A stretch of DNA of 64,000 nt from Arthrobacter sp. NicSoilB4. GTDB taxonomy: Bacteria; Actinomycetota; Actinomycetes; Actinomycetales; Micrococcaceae. Location: NCBI RefSeq assembly GCF_019977335.1, contig NZ_AP024653.1:186001-250000 (forward strand). Direction: 5' to 3'. The notes beneath the pieces were generated by a model. The model made no database searches. It was not told the DNA's origin and saw only the letters and a program-made list of their open reading frames with translations. Positions 18,207-25,655 of this stretch are shown piece by piece. The translations under genes were made by a program, and so were the position numbers. The stretch's first letter is position 1. Each line of letters starts with the position of its first letter.

Positions 18207-19223
18207 TCAGAGCTCCGCGAGCGGTGACAAGGCAAGCGCCAGCACGAAGGCCGCGGCCGCGGTGACAAGCGGCGTGAGCACCCAGAACATCAGCACCTCG
18301 ATCACCACTTTCCGGTTGGTGTCGGGGAATCGCTGGTTGGATCCGGACCCCAGCACGGCCGAGGTGACCGTGTGCGTGGTGGAGATGGGCAGGTGCAGCC
18401 CGATGGCACCGACCAGCAGCATGACTGAGCTGAGCAGCTGCGCCAGGGAACCGCGCATAGGATCCATCCGGATCAGCCGGTAACCGATGGTGTACGAAAT
18501 GCGCCAGCCCCCGGCCAGGGTCCCGGCGGTCAGCAGAACCGCGGTGAACACGGCCACCCAGACCGGCATCTCGCCGACGTCGGACAGCCCGGACGCCAGC
18601 AGCGCCAGGATCAGGACGGCGCTGGTGCGCTGGCCGTCCTGCAGGCCGTGGGCGAAGGCCACGGCTCCCGCGGCGATGCTCTGGGCGCGCCGCGAGCGGC
18701 TGTTGACGACATTCGGCGGTGTGTACCGCGCGGCCCAGGTTGCGGGCCAGACCAGCAGGTAGGCGCCCGCGAAGGCCAGTGCAGGTGAGATCAGCAGCGG
18801 CAGCACCACCTGGAAGAGCAATGACGTGTCAACGCCGCCCACGGCGTTCCCGCCGACGGCGACGCTTGCGACGCCGGCGCCGGCCAGCCCGCCGACCAGC
18901 GCGTGGGTCGACGACGACGGGATGCCCCGCCACCACGTGTAGAGGCCCCAGAGCACGGCACTGGCAAGGCCCGCCATCAGGATGGCCAGCCCGTTTTCGC
19001 CGGCGGGGAGCTGCACCCACGTCCGGCTCACGGCGAGGGCCAGGGCGGCGCTGAGTCCGGCGCCGATGAAGTTGAAGAACCCGGCCAGCAGTACCGAAAC
19101 GGTGGGGGTGAGGGCCCGGGTCCGCACGGCCAGTGCTACCGACGCCGAGGCATCCCGGAAACCGTTCAGGAAGGCGAATGCCCCGGCGAAGACGACCACC
19201 AGGGCAAACAGGAACATGGTCAC
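18207..19223 (-). CDS. pit: Low-affinity inorganic phosphate transporter (PiT family)
   Basis: This is a 338-residue membrane transporter with about ten helices. The PiT signature repeats are visible: FLNGFRDASASVALAVRTRAL near the N-terminus and GIPSSSTHALVGGLAGAG in the middle, with HLPISTTHTVTSAVLGSG as the inverted second repeat. It imports phosphate (and can admit arsenate) with a cation. The GTG start lies one base after the TGA of the upstream DUF47 gene, so the two are translationally linked. It faces pstB across a palindromic terminator. Confidence 0.93.
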   Translation of the reverse strand: MTMFLFALVVVFAGAFAFLNGFRDASASVALAVRTRALTPTVSVLLAGFFNFIGAGLSAALALAVSRTWVQLPAGENGLAILMAGLASAVLWGLYTWWRGIPSSSTHALVGGLAGAGVASVAVGGNAVGGVDTSLLFQVVLPLLISPALAFAGAYLLVWPATWAARYTPPNVVNSRSRRAQSIAAGAVAFAHGLQDGQRTSAVLILALLASGLSDVGEMPVWVAVFTAVLLTAGTLAGGWRISYTIGYRLIRMDPMRGSLAQLLSSVMLLVGAIGLHLPISTTHTVTSAVLGSGSNQRFPDTNRKVVIEVLMFWVLTPLVTAAAAFVLALALSPLAEL

Positions 19224-19224
19224 G

Positions 19225-19842
19225 TCAGGATTCCTTGACGATGATGCTGCCCACCTGGGTCGCGATCCGGCGCATGTCCCTGGTGACGCCGACCAGTTCG
19301 TCGGCGATGTCCCTGGTGCGGGCGTACCGCGCCGACTTCATCTCGTTGAGCATGTCCGCGACCCAGACCCGGTGCGACCGTTCTGCGCGCTTGGAGAGGC
19401 GGAGGATCTCGATCCAGTAATCCTCAAGATCGTCCAGGTTGTCCAGATTCCGCATGGCGTCCACGGTGAGCTCCGCCTGCCGGCTGATGATTTCCAGCTG
19501 GTCCGCGGCGCGTTTGGGCAGGCGGTCGAGTTTGTAGAGCGACACCAGCTCCGCGGCGGCATCAAGTTTCTCCATTGCCTCGTTGAGGTACCGGGACAGG
19601 GCATACATGTCCTCGCGGGGGAGCGGGCTCACGAACGTGGTCCGCATGTGGGTCAGCAGGGCAAAATGCAGCTCCGCGCACTTGGCCTCGTGGTTGTGCA
19701 TGTCTTCCACCAGCCGGTCGTTCTCCGTGGCGGGCGCCCCAAGGATCTCCGAGAGGGTGCCTGTGGCGAGCACAATCTGGCGTGCCAGCTGGGCAAGGAG
19801 GTTCAGCCCGGCGGGCTCCTGGGGGAAAAGGCGCAGCTTCAC
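19225..19842 (-). CDS. DUF47/PhoU-like accessory protein of the Pi transporter
   Basis: This is a 205-residue, mostly helical, highly charged protein without membrane segments. It matches the DUF47 (Pit accessory, PhoU-related) family in length and pattern, with FFPQEPAGLN-like N-terminus (here KLRLFPQEPAGLN), CAELHFALL..TTFVSPLPREDMYALS and LVGVTRDMRRIATQVG. DUF47 genes are commonly paired with pit, as here with one-base spacing. It probably modulates PiT activity. The start is GTG at 19842, chosen because the hydrophilic MKLRLFPQE start is typical. Confidence 0.9.
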   Translation of the reverse strand: MKLRLFPQEPAGLNLLAQLARQIVLATGTLSEILGAPATENDRLVEDMHNHEAKCAELHFALLTHMRTTFVSPLPREDMYALSRYLNEAMEKLDAAAELVSLYKLDRLPKRAADQLEIISRQAELTVDAMRNLDNLDDLEDYWIEILRLSKRAERSHRVWVADMLNEMKSARYARTRDIADELVGVTRDMRRIATQVGSIIVKES

Positions 19843-19996
19843 GTGTGATTACCGGTCTTCGGGAGGGAGGTGCACGGGTGTTGTTTGCCGGGCGTGTGAG
19901 GTGATGATGACCCGCGCATGGGGCTTACTTTACCGTCCGGCTCGAAAGCGCCGGGAAGGCGCCCGGCAGGCCCCCGGAATATGACGGCGTGGCTGG

Positions 19997-20521
19997 TCAG
20001 ATGGCGGGGGAGCGGCGCTCGATGAGTACTGTGTCGCGCCACTGCCCGGTGAGCGGGCCGTGGGTCATTCTGGCAATTCGGTGCCTGCGCCCGACGACGG
20101 CGTAGCCGTTGGCAAGGTGGAGTTTGAGGCTGGCTTCGTTTTCGGGAAAGACGCTGGCCTGGATGGTCCAGATCCCGTCACGCTCCGTGGATTGCGCCAA
20201 TGCCCGCAGCAGCGCGGCGCCCAGGCCCCTCCCGCGTGCTTCGGTTGCGATGTACACAGAGTGCTCCACCACGCCGGAGTAGGCGGGGCGCGCAGGGACG
20301 GGGGAGACGGCAGCCCAGCCAAGGATTCCGCCGTCGTGTGCTTCGGCCACAAGCCGGTGGCGGGGCAGCCTCGAGGCGTTGAAACGTTCCCACTCGGGCG
20401 CCTCTGATTCGAACGTGGCGTTCCCTGTGGCGATGCCCTCGCGGTAGATCCGCTGGACGGCCGGCCAGTCGTCCTCGCGCATGGGACGGATCGTGGCAGC
20501 GGACTGTTCTGGCGCGGTCAC
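19997..20521 (-). CDS. arsN: GNAT acetyltransferase, ArsN/phosphinothricin-acetyltransferase-like
   Basis: This 174-residue GNAT enzyme closely resembles phosphinothricin N-acetyltransferases: IRPMREDDWPAVQRIYREGI at the N-terminus, acetyl-CoA loop ARGRGLGAALLRAL, and the conserved VFPENEASLKLHLANGYAVVGRR. In arsenic operons this family member is ArsN1, which acetylates and inactivates arsinothricin, the arsenic analogue of phosphinothricin. Its GTG start overlaps the arsR stop by four bases (GTGA), so it is translationally coupled to arsR, and that supports the ArsN reading. Phosphinothricin itself could be another substrate. Confidence 0.8.
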   Translation of the reverse strand: MTAPEQSAATIRPMREDDWPAVQRIYREGIATGNATFESEAPEWERFNASRLPRHRLVAEAHDGGILGWAAVSPVPARPAYSGVVEHSVYIATEARGRGLGAALLRALAQSTERDGIWTIQASVFPENEASLKLHLANGYAVVGRRHRIARMTHGPLTGQWRDTVLIERRSPAI

Positions 20522-20868
20522 AGGGTGGCCAGGAGGCCGGCCGTTTGTTCCAGGGCGCCCGGAACCAGGGAGTAATAGGCCCAGGTGCCACGTTTCTCGC
20601 GGTGCAGCAGGCCCGCGTCGACCAGGATCTTCAGATGGTGGGAGACCGTGGGCTGGCCCAGGTCCAGCGGTTCGGTGAGGTCACACACGCAGGATTCGCC
20701 TGTTGCTTCTGCCTTGACGATGGAGAGCAGCCGCAGCCGGTTGGGATCGGCCAGCGCCTTGAAGACCAAGGCCTTCTGCTTTGCCTCCTCAGCGCCCAGG
20801 GCGGGCGCGCCCGCCGGGGCGCAGCACGATTCATCCGTGGCCGGCTCAAGTGTGGGCAGCGAGTTCAT
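20518..20868 (-). CDS. arsR: ArsR-family arsenite-responsive repressor
   Basis: This is a 116-residue winged-helix repressor. The HTH is QPTVSHHLKILVDAGLLHREKRGTWAYYSL. Candidate As(III) ligands are the vicinal pair Cys15-Cys16 (DESCCAP) in the N-terminal arm and Cys60/Cys62 (ESCVCDL) at the start of the HTH. C. glutamicum ArsR uses a similar N-terminal Cys pair plus a third Cys. It is downstream of the aquaporin gene on the same strand but has its own promoter-like region at 20870-20905 with an ATTGA-N6-TCAAT palindrome. A possible -10 (CATAAT) is only eight bases from the ATG, so the mRNA may be nearly leaderless. Confidence 0.92.
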   Translation of the reverse strand: MNSLPTLEPATDESCCAPAGAPALGAEEAKQKALVFKALADPNRLRLLSIVKAEATGESCVCDLTEPLDLGQPTVSHHLKILVDAGLLHREKRGTWAYYSLVPGALEQTAGLLATL

Positions 20869-20887
20869 CTACCCATTATGCCCCGAT

Positions 20888-20903
20888 ATTGACAACCATC
20901 AAT
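20888..20903 (-). promoter_or_regulatory. Candidate ArsR operator O1 at the arsR promoter
   Basis: ATTGACAACCATCAAT has half-sites ATTGA and TCAAT separated by six bases, 20-35 bp upstream of arsR. On the minus strand TTGATG followed 16 bases later by CATAAT could be the -35 and -10 of arsR, so the operator would cover the -35. Confidence 0.65.
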
Positions 20904-20946
20904 GTGTGCGCCGCGGGGGGCTGCGTCGGGAACGACCCGGCAAAAG

Positions 20947-21687
20947 CTAGGAGCGGGCCGCCGCTGAACTGCGCGGAAGAACGACGTCGTCCGCGGTGCG
21001 GGCCGCGGAGGGGAACAGGATGAGGAGGAGGCCAAGGCCTACCGCCGCGCCGACCAGTTGCGCCACAACGAATCCCGGACCGGACGCCGGGGCGATGCCC
21101 GCGAAGGTATCACTGAAGATGCGACCCACCGTTACGGCCGGGTTCGCGAACGACGTCGAGGATGTGAACCAGTACGCGGCCCCGATGTAGGCGCCCACCG
21201 CGGGCGCGGTGAGGGCGCCGCGGGAGGTGGCGGCCAGGGCGAAGATCAGCAGGATGAGCCCTGCGGTGGCAATGACCTCACCGAACAGGTGGCCCGCGGT
21301 TGCGCGCTCTTTCGTGGAGATGGAGGTTCCCACGTCGAACATGGCGTTCGCGACCACGCTGCCGCTCACGGCCCCCAAGGTCTGGGCAGCCACATACGTG
21401 CCGAGCTCCGTGAGGGACAGGCCTGTGCCGCTGCGCCGGCCCATGATCCAGTCGGCGAGTGAGACCGCGGGATTGAAGTGCGCGCCGCTCACGGGGCCCA
21501 ATACAAGAATCAGCACCGTCAGGCCCAGCACCGTGGCAGTGCTGTTCTGGAGCAGCTGCAGGCCTAGGTCATTGGGGGAGAGCTGCTGTGCCGCGATCCC
21601 GGAACCGACCACAATGGTCACGAGCAAGCCGGTGCCGAGCAGTTCAGCGACGGCACGACGCCACAGCGGTGGCTGGATGGAAGTCAT
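20947..21687 (-). CDS. MIP-family aquaporin/aquaglyceroporin (AqpS-like)
   Basis: This 246-residue channel has six helices and two NPA half-helices: HFNPAVSLADW in the first half and SFANPAVTVGRIF in the second. It lies inside the arsenic island, divergent from the ArsR-ArsC fusion. In rhizobial ars operons AqpS lets arsenite made by arsenate reduction leave the cell down its gradient. No ArsB or Acr3 pump is present here, so the same job is a reasonable inference. Only 45 bp separate its ATG from the fusion's ATG. It ends 78 bp before arsR. Confidence 0.9.
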   Translation of the reverse strand: MTSIQPPLWRRAVAELLGTGLLVTIVVGSGIAAQQLSPNDLGLQLLQNSTATVLGLTVLILVLGPVSGAHFNPAVSLADWIMGRRSGTGLSLTELGTYVAAQTLGAVSGSVVANAMFDVGTSISTKERATAGHLFGEVIATAGLILLIFALAATSRGALTAPAVGAYIGAAYWFTSSTSFANPAVTVGRIFSDTFAGIAPASGPGFVVAQLVGAAVGLGLLLILFPSAARTADDVVLPRSSAAARS

Positions 21688-21718
21688 GGGAACAGCTTGA
21701 CCGAAAGAATTAACTCAG

Positions 21719-21728
21719 TCAAAATTGA
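21719..21728. promoter_or_regulatory. Palindrome between divergent aquaporin and ArsR-ArsC fusion
   Basis: TCAAAATTGA (TCAA-AA-TTGA) lies in the 45-bp gap between the two starts. Another ATTGA follows at 21738-21742. It is a plausible binding site for the ArsR domain of the fusion, but it does not follow the N6 spacing of the other ars sites. Confidence 0.4.
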
Positions 21729-21732
21729 ACCA

Positions 21733-22407
21733 ATGAATATTGAGGCAGCGGACGGTTTTCGGGCGCGGGTAGCCAAACATGCGGCCTTGGCCGATCCTGC
21801 GCGGCTGCGCATCGTTGATCTGCTGACCCTGGGAGACTTCTCCCCGACGGAGCTGCAGGCCGGGTTGGGGATGCCGTCAAACCTGCTGTCCCATCATCTG
21901 CGCACGCTGGAAGAGGCGGGGCTGGCAACCCGCCACCGCTCCGAGGCTGACCGGCGCCGCAGCTACATCCGGCTGGCTCCCGGCGCCCTGGAGGGCCTGG
22001 TGCCCGGGGCCGAACACGAGGCCCGGCGCGTATTGTTCGTCTGCACGCGAAACAGTGCACGGTCCCAGCTTGCCGTCGCACTCTGGCGGCAGGTCAGCGA
22101 GATCCCCTCGACTTCCGCGGGCACCCACCCCGCGGACCGCATCGCCGCCGGCGCCATCGACGTCGCCCGCCGCCACGGCGTCGCCCTCGCGGACCTTCCC
22201 CCGCGCAGGCTGGATGAAGTGGCGGACGATGAAGACTTCGTTGTAACCGTGTGCGATAACGCCCACGAGGAAATCCCCAAAGTGGGAGGGATTCACTGGT
22301 CGATTCCGGATCCGCTCCGGCTAAACACCGAGGACGCCTTCGAGGGCGCCTTCGCCGATATCGCCCGCCGCATCGGCGACCTGGCGCCCCGCCTGCACGC
22401 CGCCTAG
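21733..22407 (+). CDS. ArsR-ArsC fusion: winged-helix regulator plus arsenate reductase
   Basis: This protein of 224 residues joins two arsenic functions. Residues 1-90 are an ArsR-type winged helix (LLSHHLRTLEEAGLATRHRS) that contains no cysteine, so it lacks the usual As(III) ligands. From residue 98 a low-molecular-weight phosphatase-type arsenate reductase follows, with the P-loop Cys104-x5-Arg110 (CTRNSAR), a second Cys174 (TVCDNA) and the acid loop SIPDP. The start at 21733 is preferred over TTG at 21697, because the upstream part would bury the palindrome. Such fusions are known in actinobacterial arsenic clusters. It is divergent from the aquaporin. Confidence 0.88.
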   Translation: MNIEAADGFRARVAKHAALADPARLRIVDLLTLGDFSPTELQAGLGMPSNLLSHHLRTLEEAGLATRHRSEADRRRSYIRLAPGALEGLVPGAEHEARRVLFVCTRNSARSQLAVALWRQVSEIPSTSAGTHPADRIAAGAIDVARRHGVALADLPPRRLDEVADDEDFVVTVCDNAHEEIPKVGGIHWSIPDPLRLNTEDAFEGAFADIARRIGDLAPRLHAA

Positions 22408-22426
22408 AACCCAAAAGCCCGCTTAT

Positions 22427-22479
22427 ATTGACAAGTGTCGATCTTTCGTTCGATACTACAGACATCGATAGACATCAAT
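22427..22479 (+). promoter_or_regulatory. arsC promoter with two candidate ArsR operators
   Basis: TTGACA (22428-22433) and GATACT (22452-22457) form a near-consensus -35/-10 pair with 18-bp spacing. ATTGA-N6-TCGAT (22427-22442) covers the -35, and ATCGA-N6-TCAAT (22464-22479) lies just downstream of the -10. Both share the spacing of the site in front of arsR. They would give ArsR control of the arsC-trxB-microprotein-flavoprotein series. Confidence 0.7.
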
Positions 22480-22556
22480 GTCCAGTCGGTGGAAGTGGTA
22501 CGGGGACGAAAATCTCAGAAAAAACCGATCCACCTAACTGATCCAGGAGTAACCCC

Positions 22557-22979
22557 GTGAGCACCGAAACCGCCAAGAAGCCGTCCGTCCTGTTCGTCTG
22601 CGTCCACAACGCCGGCCGCTCCCAGATGGCCGCCGCGTTCCTCACCACGCTGGGCGAGGGCCGCATCGAGGTCCGTTCCGCCGGCTCGCAGCCCGCCGAC
22701 AAGGTCAACCCGGCCGCCGTCGAGGCCATGGCCGAACTCGGAATCGACATGTCGGCGGAGATCCCCAAGATCCTCACCACCGAGGCCGTCAAGGAATCCG
22801 ACGTCGTCATCACCATGGGCTGCGGCGATACCTGCCCGATCTTCCCGGGCAAGCGCTACGAGGACTGGGAACTCGAGGACCCGGCCGGCCAGGGCGTCGA
22901 GTCCGTCCGCCCCATCCGCGACGACATCAAGGCCCGCATCGAGGACCTGATCGCGTCCCTCACGCCCGCCGCCAGGTAG
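22557..22979 (+). CDS. arsC: Arsenate reductase, thioredoxin-coupled type
   Basis: This 140-residue low-molecular-weight phosphatase-fold enzyme reduces arsenate to arsenite. The P-loop is VCVHNAGRS with Cys15 and Arg21. Further cysteines Cys89 and Cys93 (GCGDTCP) can form the relay disulfide reduced by thioredoxin. The acidic loop is EDWELEDPAGQG. The GTG start at 22557 follows a 150-bp leader with promoter and operators. trxB begins 10 bp after its stop, supplying the reducing system. Confidence 0.94.
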   Translation: MSTETAKKPSVLFVCVHNAGRSQMAAAFLTTLGEGRIEVRSAGSQPADKVNPAAVEAMAELGIDMSAEIPKILTTEAVKESDVVITMGCGDTCPIFPGKRYEDWELEDPAGQGVESVRPIRDDIKARIEDLIASLTPAAR

Positions 22980-22989
22980 GAGCCCGGCC

Positions 22990-23964
22990 ATGACTGAACA
23001 GCTGATCATCATCGGGTCCGGCCCCGCCGGCTACACTGCCGCGATCTACGCCGCCCGCGCCGGGCTCAAACCGCTCGTCATCGCCGGAGCCGTCACCGCG
23101 GGAGGCGCCCTGATGAACACCACCGAAGTGGAAAACTTCCCCGGCTTCCCCGGCGGCATCCAGGGTCCCGAGCTCATGGACGGGCTCCAGCAGCAGGCCG
23201 AGAAGTTCGGTGCGCAGGTGGTGTTCGACGACGTCACGGAGGTGACGCTCACCGGTCACCTCAAGCGCGTGGTCACCGGCGCCGGCGAGACCCACCAGGC
23301 GCCCGCCGTCATCCTCGCCACCGGCTCCGCCTACAAGGAACTCGGGCTGCCCGAAGAGAAAACGTTCAGCGGCCACGGGCTCTCCTGGTGCGCCACCTGC
23401 GACGGGTTCTTCTTCCGCGACCAGGACATCATCGTCGTCGGCGGCGGGGACTCGGCCATGGAGGAGGCAACCTTCCTGACCCGCTTCGGAAAGACCGTCA
23501 CCGTGGTGGTCCGCAAGGGCGAGCTGCGCGCATCCCGGATCATGGCCCAGCGCGCCAAGGACAACCCCAAGATCAGCTTCGCGTGGAACTCCGCCGTCAC
23601 GGCTATCCACGGCAACGGCAAAGTCACCGGCGTCACCCTGACCGACACCCGCACCGGCGAAACCAGGGAACACGCCGCCACCGGCATCTTCGTCGCGATC
23701 GGCCACGTCCCGCGCACGGAGCTGCTCCACGGCCAGGTGGACCTCGACGCCGAGGGCTACATCAAGGTGGACTCACCCACCACCGTCACCAACCGCTCCG
23801 GCGTCTTCGCCTGTGGGGACGCCGTGGACCACCGCTACCGGCAGGCCATCACCGCCGCCGGGACCGGCTGCGCCGCCGCCCTCGACGCCGAACGCTACCT
23901 CGCCGCGCTGGACGACGCCGACAGCATCGCCACCGCCCTGGTCGAGGACCCCACCCACGCCTGA
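22990..23964 (+). CDS. trxB: Thioredoxin reductase
   Basis: This 324-residue flavoprotein passes electrons from NADPH to thioredoxin. The FAD motif GSGPAG is at 9-14, the redox-active CATC at 134-137, the NADPH motif VVGGGDSAMEEA follows, and the C-terminal FAD segment GVFACGDAVDHRYRQAITAAGTG is intact. It lies 10 bp after arsC and so is a dedicated reductase for the arsenate reductase relay. No thioredoxin gene lies beside it. It differs from the housekeeping trxB only by context. Confidence 0.94.
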   Translation: MTEQLIIIGSGPAGYTAAIYAARAGLKPLVIAGAVTAGGALMNTTEVENFPGFPGGIQGPELMDGLQQQAEKFGAQVVFDDVTEVTLTGHLKRVVTGAGETHQAPAVILATGSAYKELGLPEEKTFSGHGLSWCATCDGFFFRDQDIIVVGGGDSAMEEATFLTRFGKTVTVVVRKGELRASRIMAQRAKDNPKISFAWNSAVTAIHGNGKVTGVTLTDTRTGETREHAATGIFVAIGHVPRTELLHGQVDLDAEGYIKVDSPTTVTNRSGVFACGDAVDHRYRQAITAAGTGCAAALDAERYLAALDDADSIATALVEDPTHA

Positions 23965-23992
23965 CCCCCGCGGAAGAGAGGAGGTGAGCTGA

Positions 23993-24073
23993 ATGGATAC
24001 CCACTGCTGCACCGACGCGATCTGCACCGACACCAGCCAGGACTGTTGCGACGACGACCTGGACTGCTGCTGA
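23993..24073 (+). CDS. 26-residue Cys/Asp-rich microprotein
   Basis: This very short ORF has a strong ribosome-binding site (GGAGG, about eight bases before ATG 23993). It encodes 26 residues ending in TGA at 24071-24073. Seven residues are Cys (5, 6, 11, 18, 19, 25, 26), arranged as three vicinal CC pairs plus one single Cys, and eight are Asp. His4 lies beside the first pair. There is no hydrophobic core, so the peptide would fold only around a bound metal or metalloid. It sits 28 bp after trxB and before the ArsO-like gene in the arsenic series, with a hairpin after it. Binding or carrying As(III) is an inference by analogy with the CC pairs of ArsD. It was not recognised as a known family. 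Confidence 0.7.
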   Translation: MDTHCCTDAICTDTSQDCCDDDLDCC

Positions 24074-24083
24074 TCACCTCCTC

Positions 24084-24118
24084 CGTGCCTGCCGGTCCCA
24101 CAAGGGCCGGCAGGCACG
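24084..24118 (+). terminator. Hairpin after the microprotein gene
   Basis: CGTGCCTGCCGG (24084-24095) pairs with CCGGCAGGCACG (24107-24118), extended by CCC/GGG around a short ACAA loop with one bulged T. No T run follows, so it may act as an attenuator or an RNA-stability element that favours the upstream genes rather than a full terminator. Confidence 0.5.
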
Positions 24119-24160
24119 CCGCAATGAACCGCTACCCCACCGGATGAAACAGAGGAAACC

Positions 24161-25546
24161 ATGGCTGTGACCACCAACCTTCCCGTAGCTGTCATTGGCG
24201 CCGGGCCCGTCGGCCTCGCCGCAGCGGCGCACCTGCTCGAGCGCGGGATCGAGCCGCTGATCTTCGAAGCCGGCCCGTCCGCGGGGGCCGCCATCGAGCA
24301 GTGGCGCCACATCCGGCTGTTCTCCCCCTGGCGGTACAACCTCGATGCCGCCGCAGTGCGCCTGCTTGAAGCCGACGGCTGGGAATCGCCCAGGCCCACG
24401 GCCCTGCCCTACGGCGGGGAACTCATCGACAATTACCTCGCCCCGCTGGCTGCGCTCCCGGCCATCAGCTCGCGGCTGCAGACCGGTGCCAAAGTTATCG
24501 CCGTGACCCGAGCCGGCATGGACAAGACCCACACGCGCAACCGCGAGACCACCCCGTTCACCGTCCGGGTAGAGCATGGGGACGAAGAGGTCCGCGACCA
24601 CGCTGTGGCAGGAGTCCTTGACGCCTCCGGCACCTGGTCCACCCGCAACCCGCTGGGAACCTCGGGGCTTCCGGCCATCGGCGAAGACTCTGCCGCGGAC
24701 CGGATCTCCGCGCCGCTCCCGGACGTCACCGGCCGTGACCGCACCGCGTTTGCCGGCCGCCGTGTCCTGGTCGTCGGTGCCGGCCACTCCGCCGCCAACA
24801 CCCTGATCAGCCTCGCCGACCTGGCCAAGCAAGAACCGGGCACCCGGATCCTGTGGGCGGTCCGCGGACCGTCCGCCGAGAAGGTTTACGGTGGCGGCGA
24901 CGCCGACGGGCTGCCCGCCCGCGGCCAGCTCGGTGCCCGCCTGCGCCGCCTGGTCGACGCCGGGACCATCGAACTGCACACCGGATTCGGCATCGGCTCG
25001 CTGAAATCCCTCGCCTCGCACGTGACCGTCGAATCCGTGGACGGCCGGACCCTCGACGCCGACGTCGTCGTTCCGTGCACTGGTTTCCGCCCGGATCTGG
25101 ATATCCTGCGTGAACTCCGGCTGAACCTGGACCCTGCCGTCGAAGCACCTGTGGAGCTCGGCCCGCTGATCGACCCTGAATTCCATTCCTGCGGCACCGT
25201 CCCCCCTCACGGCGCGGCTCTGCTGGCCCAACCGGACAATGACTTTTACATCGTGGGCATGAAGTCCTACGGCCGGGCGCCCACCTTCCTGCTGGCCACC
25301 GGCTACGAACAAGTCCGCTCCGTCGCGGCCGCCCTCGCCGGCGACCGCGAGGCCGCGGACACTGTCCAGCTCGAACTGCCGGAGACCGGCGTCTGCTCCT
25401 CGGATAGCGGCACCAGCTGCGACGTACCGGCGTCCGCCGCCGCGGCTTCAGCCGCCGAGACCTCCGGGGGCTGCTGCGCCGCTCCCGAACCGGTCCTCGT
25501 CGGGTTCCCCACCGGGCTTGCCCACGGCCGGTCCGGCGAAAACTGA
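24161..25546 (+). CDS. ArsO-like flavin-dependent monooxygenase/oxidoreductase
   Basis: This 461-residue flavoprotein has the FAD motif VIGAGPVGLAAAAHLLERG near the N-terminus and a second dinucleotide motif VLVVGAGHSAANT mid-protein. That is the layout of flavin monooxygenases, and proteins of this type in ars operons are called ArsO. The last 55 residues form a separate tail with GVCSSDSGTSC and SGGCCAAP, giving four cysteines including one CC pair. This tail resembles the Cys-rich N-terminus of ArsR and the microprotein. The substrate is unknown. It is downstream of trxB and the microprotein, with 87 bp and a hairpin between. Confidence 0.8.
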   Translation: MAVTTNLPVAVIGAGPVGLAAAAHLLERGIEPLIFEAGPSAGAAIEQWRHIRLFSPWRYNLDAAAVRLLEADGWESPRPTALPYGGELIDNYLAPLAALPAISSRLQTGAKVIAVTRAGMDKTHTRNRETTPFTVRVEHGDEEVRDHAVAGVLDASGTWSTRNPLGTSGLPAIGEDSAADRISAPLPDVTGRDRTAFAGRRVLVVGAGHSAANTLISLADLAKQEPGTRILWAVRGPSAEKVYGGGDADGLPARGQLGARLRRLVDAGTIELHTGFGIGSLKSLASHVTVESVDGRTLDADVVVPCTGFRPDLDILRELRLNLDPAVEAPVELGPLIDPEFHSCGTVPPHGAALLAQPDNDFYIVGMKSYGRAPTFLLATGYEQVRSVAAALAGDREAADTVQLELPETGVCSSDSGTSCDVPASAAAASAAETSGGCCAAPEPVLVGFPTGLAHGRSGEN

Positions 25547-25655
25547 CCATCCGGGGCAGGGCGACGTGGTTCGCACCTCCGACGTCGTTGTCGACACGGG
25601 GTGCGGCGGCCCCGCCCGGTCAGGAAGCCGATTCATTTAGGGAAGACTTAAGCGC

